A DNA stretch of 64,000 nt from Mesorhabditis belari (GCA_958450365.1 CAUEEP010000724.1:1210001-1274000); one strand, 5' to 3'. Positions 13,201 to 23,876 are shown, counted from the first letter of the stretch. A program made the numbers and translations. The notes: generated from the sequence alone by a model not told the origin.

Positions 13201-16200
13201 TATCAAATCGCTGTATGAGACGTGTAGCACTAGGAGGAATATTAAGGATCTCGAGTGAAAAGTCAGTTAGAGCTGAGTTGTCGTTGAAGTTTTTCAAATG
13301 TATTTAATGGTAATGCCAACTTTAGAGTCCAATCACATGCCTCTCGACGATCAAAAAGAACAGTGTCGATGTGTCTCCATTGGATGTGTTGTTGATCGGC
13401 ACGGAAAAGGGACAAATTTACGCGCTCGACTCGCAGGTAGAGTAGAGCTTTTCGTTGGCAATATAATGTTAAAAGAAAAACAAAATTTGACCACTTAAAT
13501 AGCAGAAATGTCCTTTCTGTTTTTGTTTTGTCTCTTTCGTTTCTTTCTTGCAGATTTCTTGCAGCTTTCTTGCAGTTCTACTTGCGAGTCCAGCGCTATT
13601 CCGCAGATGGTTCAGTGATAGAAATTTTTCTTTCCTTGTAACTTTCAAACAGCCAACATTCGTGGCTTTTAGATTTAAATTATTGGGTTGGTGAATTGAA
13701 AACTTCGGGACTTTGAACTAAAATTTATTCAACATAAAACCATCAATTCATTCCAAATAATTTCCATTATTATTGACGACTTCTGCCCATTTTACAGGCA
13801 ATTTGCGGATTCCTCTTTGTCCCAGTTTGAGCACCTTCTTCAAAAGAAACCCATTTTGGTGTCAATAGAAAAGTTGTAGAGCATCAAAAATTAGGCTTAT
13901 AGCCAAATTTCCAAAAAGATACACTTCGTAGTTTCGCTTAAAATGCAAGTTTTGTGAAAATTCGTAAATTTGGCATTTCTTGAAAACCAAAATGAAAAAT
14001 GAAATATTGGTCAAAATACGGCTGGAAAAATGCCCGTACAGTAAGGCAGACAGAAAGACAGACAGTTACCGTAACCCCCTCCCCTCCCCTCCCCCTCCCC
14101 CTCCTTTTCCGTCATTTCATTTGTGAAAATTCGTTAATTTTTGGCATTTCTTGAAAGCCAATTTTTGAATCGTTCTGAAAATTTGGATATAAGCTTGATT
14201 TTTGATTCTCTACAACTTTTCCATTGACACCAAAATGGGTTTCTTTTGAAGAAAGTGCTCAAACTGTCATATATGACAATAGCCCGCAGTTTTCAATTCA
14301 CCAACTCAATAGTTATCCTTTTTTTTTAAATCTTCAATTTTGGGAAGCTAACTCTATTTTGACCAGACTAAACTTGTCCCTAAAGTGACTCGATTCCTTT
14401 TTTGCCCTTTTTTGGTCACTCGCATTTCGGCCTCGAAATTTCTTCAATGGTTCGATCAATTGAAACACGTTTTAGCCTATTTTGTAGAGGAGATTTACAA
14501 CTTTCAAATAGTTTTACAACAGTTACAAGTTAACAAATTAACAAGTTAACAAATTAACAAGTTAACAACAGTTACAGGTTAACAAATAACAAACATTCAT
14601 CCATATCAGGTTTCTATCGTTGGAAATTTATGAAAATCGTTGAAATCCGCATTTCTTATGCATGTACCTAATAAATTAGAAATGATAATCGATTTTTTTA
14701 TTTTGAGGCTTTTGTTGTGATCTCAACTTGTCAACTCCCGGGTACACCAGTCTTCATTTGTCCTCATGGTAAGTTGAAAGTTTTTCAATGACATTAGAAA
14801 AGTTTATAGAATAGAGGTTCATGGAAGTGAAGCGAAATTTAAAAATGATAAAAAAAGAAAATGATTCAGGTGTCTACGATGTTGAGTATAAACTTTTCGT
14901 GACGACAAGAGAGGGGCAAATTTTCGCCATCAAAAGAGATGTAATCAAGTGCGAGAAGCCGATCATCACCACAAAAGCCGACATTGTCGGCATAACGAAA
15001 TTCGGGAAAATGGTTTGCTTAGTCGATCTTTTGAATAACGTAAACACTCTAATAGAAGCGTAAAGACTCTAATAGGAGCGTAAAGACTCTAATAGGAGCG
15101 TAAACACTCTAATAGAAGTCCTATAGGAGCGTCGCGTAGTCTAAGTTTACTCTCAAAGTTTTACTCTTAAAAAGCCGCTCAGATCTCAGCACTCGTACGT
15201 CGCTTTCTGCGCGCTTTGGTATCAAATTAAAGTAGAGAAAATGGATGATTTTTTGAGATATAACACATATTTTTAGCATTAACCAGTGCTTAGAAAAAAA
15301 TGATTAAAAAGTGGAAAAGAAAGACGATTTTTCATCATTTTTCAATCATTTTTTCTAAGCGTTGGTTAGTGCGAAAAATCTGTGTTATATCTTAAAAAAA
15401 CACCCATTCTCTCTACTTTAATTTGATATCAAAGCGTGCCAAAAAAACGCACTGGTGTCGAGATATGAGCGGTTTTTTGAGTGTACCATAAATACTCTAA
15501 TAGAAGCCCTATAGGAGTCGCATCGCCTAGTCTAAGTTTACTCTTAAACAAACGCTCATATCTCGACATCAGTATGTCGCTTTCTGCGCGCTTTGGTATC
15601 AAATTAAAGCAGAGAAGATGGGTGATTTTTTTGAGATATAACACATATTTTTAGCATAAACCAGTGCTTAGAAAAAAATGATTAAAATGTGGAAAAGAAA
15701 GACGATTTTTCAGCATTTTCTGATTTTCATGTTCTGTCCGTTTTTTTTTGGAAGACTTTCTTAAACTCAACCAATCTACACGTGTTATAGCTCATTCAAA
15801 AGCTGAATTCAAGGCGGAAAAAAAGGGAGAAAAATCGTTTTTGAATTCATATTCATTCATTGAATTTATAGCTTTGAAGCTTTGACGGCTTTGGTAGCTT
15901 TGAAGCTTTGAAGCTTTGAAGCTTTGACAGCTTTGGCAGCTTTGACAGCTTTGAGAGCTTTGACGGCTTTGGTAGCTTTGAAGCTTTGAAGCTTTGAAGC
16001 TTTGACAGCTTTGGCAGCTTTGACAGCTTTGAGAGCTTTGACACCTTGGTAGCTTTGGAAGCTTTGGCAGCTTTGGAAGCTTTGGCAGCTTTGGAAGCTT
16101 TGGCAGCTTTGGAAGCTTTGGCAGCTTTGGAAGCTTTGGCAGCTTTGACTAAAGTACAGTAAAGTAGCGTAACACTACTGTATAGCCAAAACTATCGTAT

Positions 16201-19200
16201 TGTAAAATATAGTGAATGAAGCCTTTGAAGGCAGTGGAAAAGTTCATTAAAATGCAGTATGCTTTACAGTATGCCTTACTCTTGTCTTACAGTATTGCCC
16301 TAATGAAAGTGTTTATCTGAATCTGTTTACCGTATTCTCTCTAATAGTAGTGCGCACTACTATTATTTCAACCCCCTCCTGGACCGCAATACTATTAGAG
16401 AGTGTACTACTATTAGAGAGAATACGGTATCTGGAAGCCTGAATATTTCTAGTCAAATCAAAAGAGATTAAATCTTTTAAATCAGAAATCAGAGTTGTGA
16501 TCGACTTTTGAATTGCAATTTTCAGCTAGCAGTGGCTTGTGCGGACAAAACGCTAACTTTCTACTCGTTCAAGGGGAAACGGCAAAATCAGGTGGATAAA
16601 TTGGAGTCAACTCCTACAAAAGCAAGCTAACAGCTAACTTACAAGCAACAGCAAGCTATTGTTAGCTATTGTCAGCGACTTATTGTTAGCTTGCTTTTGT
16701 AGGAGTAGTAAGGAGAGTTGAATCACTTGCAAAAAAAAACTGATAAACCTTTAGATCAAACTGCACACACCAATCCGTGGAATCGACTCATTTTTCTATG
16801 CCCCAAAGCAATACTCGGGCGTGCTGGTGGCTTTGGATCATCAGGTTTGGATGTGTTGAATGCTAGAATGCTAGAATTTTAGAATTCTCTATGTTAGAAT
16901 GCTATTAGGTTGTCCAGTTATAAATGCGCGTTTTTAAGATAACAACTCTTTATTTTCAAAACAAAAGTTTAACAGCTCAATCAACAATATATTCACCATT
17001 TGTTAACATTATTTGTTTCCATCTTCCATGCAAAGAATGAATTCCCTCCGCGTAAAAATTGGCTTGTTTTGAGGCAAAGAAGTCGGCTATCCATTTTTCG
17101 ACCTCTTGAACTTCTTTGAACTTGTTTCCGGCCAAATGGCTTCGCATTGAGCGAAATAAATGGTAATCCGAAGGCGAAATATCCGGAGAATATGGCGGAT
17201 GCGGGAGAGTTTCCCAGCCCAACTCTTCGAGTTTTTCCTGAACAATCTTTGCAACGTGTGGACGGGCGTTATCTTGAATGAACTTTATGTTTGAAGGATC
17301 AAGGCCTTTTTGTAGCAATACATTGTTCACTCGTTCCAATTGTTGTGCATACGTTTCACCCGTGATTGTTTGCCCAGGTTTCAGCAGCTCAAAATACCCA
17401 ATGCCTTGGGAATTCCACCAGACAGTAAGCATTACTTTCTTGTCAAGGAAGTCGGGTTTTGGTGTTGGTATTGGCTCCACACCAGGTTCTAGCCATTGCC
17501 TTTTTCTTGTAGAATTATCATATTGAATCCATTTTTCATCGCAAGTAAGTATTTCATCGTAAAACCCAGTATTTTTTGCCAAACGAAGAAGAATACCCGC
17601 CATAGTGACACGAGTAGCTTTATCGGCATTGCTGAGAAGATGAGGAACCCATTTCCCTTGTCGGCTTGTTTTCCCCAATTGATTTAAATGCTCAGAAATG
17701 GTTTGAGGGCTTACTCTAAATATTTCTGCAAGTTCACGCGTCGTTTGTCGAGGATCCATTTCTATCGCCTGCTTCAGTACTGCATTATCGATCGCAGGAG
17801 GTCGTCGTTGGTGGTCTTCGTCTTCCAAAGATTCATTTCCTTCTCGAAATCGTTGAAACCATCGGCGACCGAAATAGCATCTTCGCCAAATACTCTGCAG
17901 AGATCTCGATGGGATTCAACGGCATTTTTGCCCAATTTGAAGTCATAACAAAGACTGGCACGATGACGAAACTTCGTCTCGGTCATTTAAACACAGAAAT
18001 TAAATCAAAAATGAATTAGTTTAACGTCAAAAACACGAAAAGTTGTAATAAATAAGAAATCTTGAACAACATATAGAGAATAGGGTTTGATAAAATTGTA
18101 TAGCCCTAAGGTACGCTGTTCAAGAGCAGGCGCGCATTCATAACTGGAAAACCTAATAGAATTCTAGAATTCTCTATGCTAGAATGCTAGAATTCTAGAA
18201 TTCTCTGTGCTAGAATGCTAGAATGCTAGAATGCTAGAATTCTAGGATTCTCTATGCTAGAATGCTAGAATGCTAGAATGCTAGAACTCTCTATGCTAGA
18301 ATGCTAGAATGCTAGAATTCTAGAATTCTCTATGCTAGAATTCTAGAATTCTAGAATTCTCTAAAACCTCCAATCCTAGGTCCGAATCTACAATGACATG
18401 TATCAGTTGGATCAACTCCGAGTCGAGCCTGAGATTCGATGGATCCGTTATGGGGCATTTGGAAGGGAAGAGGGCGGACTGATCATCGGGAGTAAAGGTT
18501 CTTCTCGTTCTTCTCATCCTTCTCAATTCTCATCGTTTAATTAGAAATTTCTGAAATTCAGAAAATTCAGAAAATTCAGAAAATTTGAGAGAAATTCAAG
18601 CGATCAAGCATTTGGGTTGATTCTGGCAATATATTGCCAATTAAAAGGCTTGATCTTTACTTGCAAAGGCTTAAATTTAACAAAAACTTGCTATACAGGG
18701 TGTCCGAAAAAAAAGTGGTCATCGGTTTGAGTCTAGAAAAATTTTCTCGTTGATTTTTCAAGGCTCATCGTGATGTCAAAAATGGTTTTGTCTCAGGTTT
18801 TGTCTCAGCTTTTGCCACAGGTTTAGCCACAGGTTTAGCCTCAGGTTTAGCCTCGGGTTTGGTCTCGGGTTTGCCTCAGGTTTAGCCACAGGTTTAGCCT
18901 CGGGTTTGCCTCAGGTTTTGCCTCACACAACAAGATGAAGTTGATTTCTTTTGATGAAAACCTGTGGCAAAACCATTTTTGACACCACGATGAGCCTTGA
19001 AAAATCTACGAGAAAATCTTTCCAGACCCAAACCACTCTTTTTTCGGACACCCTGATTTGTATAGTGTTGCATTTAATGGATCTTTTTGGCTTTCTTTGG
19101 CTTTGAGCTTAAAGTTAGATTGCCAATGGCAAAAGGGGCGCGGCGCGTATAATTTTTCCGGGCCAGGTCAGAAACTAGGCCTCGACTTTACCAGCTAGAG

Positions 19201-20939
19201 CCACATCCAGAAGCTCTTGCTTGATTAGGATCCTTGATTCTGTAAGACAGAAACCAGGACCTGGCCTGGATTGACTGACCTGACTCGAACTTGACCAAGA
19301 CTTTAGAAGTCTTGGTAAACTCAGAAGTCAGACCTCAGAAGCCTGTAACTCAGAAGTCAGACCTTAGCCTGGTTTTGCCTAACCTGCCTTGTCTAGCTAA
19401 ACAGCCTTGTCTAGCCTAGTCTGACTTTTGGCTTTGCCTGACCTAGTCTGACCTGGCTTTCCTGCAGATCTGACCCTGACAAAAGTCCTTGGGCTTGTCA
19501 GAGCTTGGCCTGGCCTGGCCTACAAATCCCAGGAGCCGGTTGGAACATTTCAAATTCTGATTTCAAACGATCAATCCAGAAGGAGGACTCATCGTGAAAC
19601 TGTTTCGTCGACTGGCAAAGCTCGACGAGAAAATCGAGATCAACGCTCAGGTACAGCTCCAAAGAAACTCCAAATCTTTTTATAGATCAAAAATTCCAGA
19701 TTAGTGCTCATAACATCAAATTGAACATCCCAAAAAAGACAAAAGTTTTCGTCGATCAAACGATGCGCGAACGTGAGAACTCCGCGCAAATGCATCAGGT
19801 GGAAAAAGAGGAATAGAAGATGAATTGAATTGATTGAATTGATTTTTGCAGGCCTATCAACGTGATCTTTTCATGTTGAAACATTTGACCACGCAAACGT
19901 TTTTCGATTTATCAAAATCCTCGTTGAGTTCGGTGTCGATTGGCACAAAAGAGGCTGTGGATATCACGGTCGAGGTGAGCCGAAATGATGGAATTCATTC
20001 TCTATAGGTCTAACATTATATATAAAATTCTTGGTGAGATCCTCTAGTAGTTCGGGGGGCAGTACACAGTTGATCATTGAGCCGGTTTCCAATTTTTCCC
20101 AGAAGCTCAACACTCTAATCCCCCACTAGATCTCATCGTCAGCTACTTTACCGACCCCACATCGACCTCCTCCTCCTTCTCCTCCTCTTCCTCCTCCTCC
20201 ATCTCCTCCTCCATCTCCTCCTCCCTCTCCTCCTCCTTCTCTTCCTCCTTCTCCTCCTTCTTCTCCTCCTCTTCCTCTTCCTCCTTCTCCTCCTCCTCCT
20301 CCTCCTTCTTCTCCCCTCCTTCTTCTTCTTCTCCTTCTTCTTCTTCTCCTCCTTCTCCTCCTCTTCCTCTTCCTCCTTCTCCTCCTCCTCCTCCTTCTTC
20401 TCCCCTCCTTCTTCTTCTTCTCCTTCTTCTTCTTCTCCTCCTTCTCCTCCTCTTCCTCTTCCTCCTTCTCCTCCTCCTCCTCCTCCTTCTTCTCCCCTCC
20501 TTCTTCTTCTTCTCCTCCTTCTTCTTCTCCTCCTCCTTCTCCTCCTCCTCCTCTCCTCCTCCTCCTCCTCCTCCTCCTCCTCCTCCTTCTTCTCCCCTCC
20601 TTCTTCTTCTCCTCCTCCTTCTTCTTCTCCTCCTTCTTCTCCTCCTCTTCCTCCTCCCTCTCCTCCCCCCTCCCCCGGAATTACTATAGCACATGTCAAG
20701 GCTAAGAATCGCTAGTTTAATTCCCACTTTCAGGTTCACGGCTTTGGTCCGGTATTCCGTTTAACGGTGAAGCTCAACTGTAGCTCGTAAGTGGGGAAAT
20801 TTTGCGAAAATATCGAGGATTAAGGAAAGCTCCTCTACAAGATGCATGGCTATCATTTGTCTATGATCCGGTGATGTATCGCTTTGAGACATCATTGATT
20901 CCTGTTTCCTATGTGGTTCCAGGTGGGTTTTTGGGATAA
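10234..20939 (+). CDS. bbs-1: BBS1, Bardet-Biedl syndrome protein (BBSome subunit)
   Basis: BBS1 is a beta-propeller plus C-terminal domain subunit of the BBSome, which moves membrane cargo in cilia with the intraflagellar transport machinery. Sixteen exons join in phase to 527 codons plus stop: 10234-10278, 10440-10528, 10735-10909, 11867-11983, 12036-12143, 13326-13436, 14708-14768, 14870-15012, 16526-16591, 16755-16844, 18380-18497, 19580-19650, 19700-19798, 19852-19974, 20734-20786, 20825-20939. Matches follow BBS1 order: [101 protein letters not shown]. Human BBS1 is about 593 aa; this chain stops after a PVSYVVPG segment, roughly 50 residues early. A donor at 20923 could lead to a further exon that I did not find before the next gene. 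Only 15 % of the span is coding; introns 3, 5, 7, 8, 10, 11 and 14 are filled with minisatellites and transposons. Confidence 0.95.
10955..11036 (+). other. tRNA-like sequence, probable SINE head
   Basis: In bbs-1 intron 3. A D-arm-like stretch (GCGC stem around 10978-10993) and a clear B-box, GGTTCGACTCC, with a T-arm stem are present, but there is no proper anticodon arm or acceptor stem. This looks like a tRNA-derived SINE or a decayed tRNA rather than a working tRNA gene. A similar B-box remnant lies near 59787-59805. Confidence 0.35.
11144..11570. repeat. minisatellite (GACGGACAAACG)n
   Basis: About 425 bp of tandem 4-mer/12-mer units (GACGGACAAACG, with GACAGATG and GACGCACAGATAGACG variants) in bbs-1 intron 3. 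The long open frames on both strands (Thr-Asp-Gly and Val-Arg-Pro repeats) are by-products of the missing stop codons. Confidence 0.95.
12459..13122. repeat. two TTGTTGTCG trinucleotide/9-mer arrays
   Basis: Arrays at 12459-12700 and 12833-13122 of TTG and TCG units in bbs-1 intron 5, separated by about 130 bp of ordinary sequence. Open on all frames; not coding. Confidence 0.95.
13683..14309 (-). mobile_element. non-autonomous mariner derivative, copy 1
   Basis: Terminal inverted repeats TTGGGTTGGTGAATTGAAAA (left) and its near complement at 14288-14309, flanked by TA on both sides (13681-13682 and 14310-14311), the mariner target duplication. On the minus strand near 13745-13820 it keeps the last codons of a mariner transposase ([19 protein letters not shown]). 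The rest is non-coding and includes a CCCCTCC-rich run at about 14074-14102. It lies in bbs-1 intron 6. A second copy is at 39329-39904. Confidence 0.85.
14312..14690 (-). mobile_element. one arm of a long foldback element
   Basis: About 380 bp matching both arms of the foldback element at 62519-63532, including the tract with CACTCGCATTTCGGCCTCGA and the end with GAAATCCGCATTTCTTATGC. Only one arm is present here, directly after the mariner derivative, with a short AACAAATTAACAAGTTAAC array in the middle. Inside bbs-1 intron 6. Confidence 0.75.
15040..15850. repeat. dispersed palindromic repeat (700 bp family), copy 1
   Basis: Fills much of bbs-1 intron 8. It starts with direct repeats of AGACTCTAATAGGAGCGTA and contains two opposed copies of a segment with CGCTTTCTGCGCGCTTTGGT and AACACATATTTTTAGCAT, so it can fold back on itself. 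Near-identical copies lie in the second intron of the Argonaute gene (50775-51490, partial copy about 51620-51835). No coding potential; probably a non-autonomous transposon. Confidence 0.8.
15872..16150. repeat. minisatellite AGCTTTGACAGCTTTGG
   Basis: Tandem copies of a 9-12 bp AGCTTTGRC/GGAAGCTTTGGC unit with a higher-order duplication of about 90 bp, in bbs-1 intron 8 right after the palindromic repeat. Confidence 0.9.
16327..16430. mobile_element. short terminal-inverted-repeat element
   Basis: About 100 bp bounded by inverted copies of TACCGTATTCTCTCTAATAG, with further inverted ACTATTA motifs inside. MITE-like; in bbs-1 intron 8. Confidence 0.6.
16905..18156 (-). mobile_element. full-length mariner transposon
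   Basis: 1252 bp with 26 bp terminal inverted repeats (left TTAGGTTGTCCAGTTATAAA, right complement of TTAGGTTTTCCAGTTATGAA, two differences) and TA duplications at 16903-16904 and 18157-18158. It carries one transposase gene on the minus strand, opposite to the host gene bbs-1. Length and ends are typical of a complete mariner. Confidence 0.95.
16977..17986 (-). pseudogene. mariner transposase with one frameshift
   Basis: DDD transposase of the mariner family: cuts and joins DNA at TA sites. The N-terminal part starts at 17986 ([20 protein letters not shown]) and reads to near [10 protein letters not shown]; then the frame shifts by one (about 17880) and the reading [20 protein letters not shown] continues to the stop at 16977. 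Helix-turn-helix regions are at the N-terminus. Catalytic acidic residues are visible in [15 protein letters not shown] and [11 protein letters not shown], which is the D,D34D arrangement. Apart from the single-base shift I see no stop codon, so the copy is young or only just dead. A sequencing error could also explain the shift. Confidence 0.92.
18696..19055. mobile_element. TIR element with internal minisatellite (CAGGGTGTCCG ends)
   Basis: About 360 bp with roughly 95 bp inverted arms starting CAGGGTGTCCGAAAAAAAAG and ending with the complement. Between the arms is a GGTTTAGCCTCAGGTTTAGCC array. Ends resemble Tc1/mariner-type MITEs. Located in bbs-1 intron 11. Confidence 0.8.
20160..20680. 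repeat. polypyrimidine tract (CTCCTCCTT)n
   Basis: About 520 bp with only C and T on the plus strand (apart from a few bases at the start), made of CTC/CTT triplets in mirror-like blocks, in bbs-1 intron 14. Such tracts can form triplex (H-DNA) structures. Open frames of Glu/Arg/Gly runs are artefacts. Confidence 0.95.
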
Positions 20940-21069
20940 AGCGGATAGCTTGATCATAATTCTCAATGTCTAGTCCAGGGTTATTCAACCAGGCTAGGTT
21001 CTTGACCAGGATCAGGCCAGCTTCTTGGTTTCTGACTGGACCTGATCAGGAAGGCCAGACCTGGTCCTG

Positions 21070-21480
21070 GTCCTTTACAGGGTGCTTCACAATTATCGCC
21101 TCAAAGTAAATCAAGGTTTCTAACCTTGCGTGCCACCGCATGTCCATGGTGGCACGCAAGTAAGGGATATGTTTCCCAGGCTTTCTCAAGTGCTTTCTTC
21201 AATGAGTTGAGGGTTTTGAACAAGCACCGGCCTCTAGAAGGCTCCAGATAGAATAGTCCATTGGATTGAGGTCCGGAGGGTTGCCTGGCCACTCGTTGAA
21301 TTCAATGAAACTCAATGAAAGTTGTTCAAGCACCAACTCTAAACAATCCTCGCTTTGTGAGCCGGGGCTCTATTCTGTTTCTGTTCTCCATAAGTCCAAG
21401 TACTTTTAAAGGCTTCTAAAGTGGATCTGTGCCTAGGGAAGCAGCTTATTCTTGAGTAGGTCGAGAGGTAATTTTGGCTA
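21070..21480 (-). mobile_element. Tc1/mariner-like transposase remnant
   Basis: Downstream of bbs-1. Begins with CAGGGTGCTTCACAATTATC, a likely terminal repeat. The minus strand keeps broken pieces of the transposase C-terminus: a GPQSNGLFYLEPSRG stretch in place of the usual PPDLNPMDYSIW motif, then LKKALEKAWETYP. Heavily decayed. Confidence 0.55.
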
Positions 21481-21929
21481 TTAACGCCTTTTGGAATTAA
21501 CACACTATAGAAAAGCCTTTAAAACTGGTACTAGGCCTTTGGTAAAATACGGTGAATCTAGACAATATCGTATCTTTCAGAGCTAAATAAGTTGAGGATC
21601 TAGTCGTGTTGGACTTGTGTGTGCAAGCTAGACTCGTTGAGTCTCCGAGTTCGGTGTTTTTTTGTTTTTATGGTAGAATGCTTTGTCGTGGACTGGGAAT
21701 TCGCTATAGTGTACACAGTACGGATCTGTACGAGTGGATCCACGAGCGTACGAGCGATCTGTACGAGCGGATCTGTACGAGCGGATCCAGTAAACATTCG
21801 AATTCCAGGGAAATTCTACACATTTTTCACGGATGTCGAGTGCCTTCACCCGGAAAAGGGAACCTCTTCTGAAGTGAGGGCCTTGCTGTGCAGAGCGAAT
21901 CGATCGGTGCGTTCCGGTTACAGGAAATC

Positions 21930-22380
21930 ATACTGTAGATCATACTGTAGATCAGACTGTAAATCAGACTGTAGATCAGACTGTAAATCAGACTGTAGAT
22001 CAGACTGTAAATCAGACTGTAGATCATACTGTAAATCAGACTGTAGATCAGACTGTAAATCAGACTGTAGATCAGACTGTAGATCAGACTGTAGATCATA
22101 CTGTAGATCAGACTGTAAATCAGACTGTAAATCAGACTGTAGATCAGACTGTAGATCATACTGTAGATCAGACTGTAAATCAGACTGTAAATCAGACTGT
22201 AGATCAGACTGTAGATCATACTGTAGATCAGACTGTAAATCAGACTGTAAATCAGACTGTAGATCAGACTGTAGATCATACTGTAAATCAGACTGTAAAT
22301 CAGACTGTAGATCAGACTGTAGATCATACTGTAGATCAGACTGTAAATCAGACTGTAGATCAGACTGTAAATCATACTGT
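21930..22380. repeat. minisatellite AGACTGTAGATC / AGACTGTAAATC
   Basis: About 450 bp of 12 bp units in which AGATC and AAATC variants alternate in higher-order blocks. Intergenic between the bbs-1 and astacin 3' ends. Confidence 0.95.
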
Positions 22381-22535
22381 ATTCTACACAGCTACTGTAG
22401 AAGTAGCGCTATATAAGTAGACTGTTTGAGCGTCAAAATTTAGACCCCAATCGTTACTACGATCATCTCGATGCCGATTTCTGAGATGAGTCTACTCGAT
22501 TGATAAATTTGTGATATTTAGAGAACTTTTCGTAC

Positions 22536-22655
22536 TTTTAGCTCAATGTAAACCCTTTCTGGTGCAATGAAATTTTCATTTTTCTTAAGATATCAAAGCT
22601 GCGTGGAGAAATGGAGATTTCGGTGCACCAGAAAGATGCTTTTACAAGCTTGAGC
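22536..22655. mobile_element. foldback MITE family A, copy 1
   Basis: Inverted arms of the type GTAAACCCTTTCTGGTGCA ... TGCACCAGAAAG ... TTTACA, ending GAGCACAGAGTA, with a TTTTTCTTAAGA centre. The same pattern recurs at 25600, 32490, 38500, 40262, 49612 and 57029, and partly at 48790. A minisatellite lies on either side of this copy. Confidence 0.7.
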
Positions 22656-22899
22656 ACAGAGTAGAGAATAGTTTTTCCTTCCTTGTGCATTTTAGTAAAA
22701 TAAACATTTCAATTCAATTTATTACAAATATTACATTAAATTCAAACATGTTATATTCGTTTTACAAAAATTTCATTTAATAAGTAGGCTTTGTGGCCAC
22801 AATGTTTCCCGTTGTCAGCGTTGAAGGGATCGTTGCTTCGACTGAAAAGATTTAGTGTAAAGTATTTGTACGATCTAAAATATCCCCTCTTTCTTAGCT

Positions 22900-23342
22900 A
22901 CCGTCAGAGCTCAGCTACTGCCAGCTCAGCTACCGTCAGAGCTCAGCTACCGCCAGCTCAGCTACTGTCAGCTCAGCTACCGCCAGCTCAGCTACCGCCA
23001 GCTCAGCTACCGTCAGAGCTCAGCTACCGCCAGCTCAGCTACTGTCAGCTCAGCTACCGCCAGCTCAGCTACCGCCAGCTCAGCTACCGTCAGAGCTCAG
23101 CTACTGTCAGCTCAGCTACCGCCAGCTCAGCTACCGCCAGCTCAGCTACTGCAAGCTCAACTACCGCCAGCTCAGCTACCGCCAGCTCAGCTACAGCTCA
23201 TGCTCAGCTACCGCCAGTTCAGCTACAGCTCAGGCTCAGCTACCGCCAGCTCAGCTACCGCCAGCTCAGCTACCGTCAGAGCTCAGCTACCGCAATCTCA
23301 ACTACCGTAACCTCAACTACCGTAATCTCAGCTAATCTCAGC
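22900..23342. repeat. minisatellite CAGCTCAGCTACCG
   Basis: About 440 bp of AGCTACCGCCAGCTC units with TACTGTCAGCTC and TCAGAGCTC variants, ending in ACTACCGTAA-type copies. Intergenic. Confidence 0.95.
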
Positions 23343-23501
23343 TCTAGTTTTTATCCAAATCTTCTTTTCGTCTGATTTTGTGAGGGCTATCGAAAGATAT
23401 AAAAGGTAAATAGATTGGGCAAAAATTAGAGAAGATTGCAATAGATTACAATTGACAAGTTTTAGAGGGATTTCGACAACGTCGCGCACAAACCAAGTGG
23501 C

Positions 23502-23600
23502 TGACTGGTTAAGAGGCTTGTCTCCTAATCGAAAGACTTGTCTCCTAATCGAAAGACTTGTCTCCTAATCTCCAAGGATTCAATCCCATTGGCAATAGCC
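23502..23600 (+). other. tRNA-like sequence with internal duplication
   Basis: GTGGCTGACTGGTTAAGAGG looks like an A-box and D-arm, and GGATTCAATCCC like a B-box and T-arm. Between them a 20 bp block (CTTGTCTCCTAATCGAAAGA) is present about three times. It cannot fold into a normal tRNA as it stands; a tRNA-derived SINE or a damaged tRNA gene is likely. Confidence 0.35.
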
Positions 23601-23745
23601 ATAGTTCAATAGTTCAATAGTTCAATAGTTCAATAGTTCGATAGTTCAATAGTTCTATAGTTCAATAGTTCTATAGTTCTCTAGTTCAATAGTTCTCTAG
23701 TTCAATAGTTCTCTAGTTCAATAGTTCAATAGTTCATTGTTCATT
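23600..23745. repeat. minisatellite AATAGTTCAATAGTTC
   Basis: Tandem 9-10 bp units (CAATAGTTCTATAGTT variants) just beyond the 3' end of the astacin gene, followed by a few copies of TGTGTTCTCTATTG. Confidence 0.9.
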
Positions 23746-23876
23746 GTTCTCACTGGTTATCATGCTCATTTTTTCCTATATTTGGGGTTTGTTATCAAAA
23801 TTTACGGGTAAAGCGTGTGTTCTCTATTGTGTTCTCTATTGTGTTCTCTATTGTGTTCACGTTATTGAATCAATTA

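Larger units (their letters stand above)
16855..18362. repeat. TGCTAGAATGCTAGAATTC minisatellite split by a mariner
   Basis: Tandem TGCTAGAA units occupy 16855-16902 and 18157-18362 in bbs-1 intron 10. The mariner at 16905-18156 sits inside the array, so the array is older than, or grew around, the insertion. Confidence 0.85.

Noticed and set aside
13298..13498. 66-codon frame overlapping bbs-1 exon 6
   Set aside because: Wrong frame; the conserved BBS1 reading is in another frame of the same exon.
20143..20739. Glu/Arg/Gly-rich frames of up to 198 codons
   Set aside because: Read from the polypyrimidine tract; no start context or homology.
21619..22416. 265-codon Cys/Ser/Asp/Arg repeat frame and its antisense
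   Set aside because: Frame kept open by the 12 bp AGACTGTAGATC unit, whose length is a multiple of three.
22791..23375. 194-codon Ser/Ala/Thr-rich frame
   Set aside because: Minisatellite artefact.
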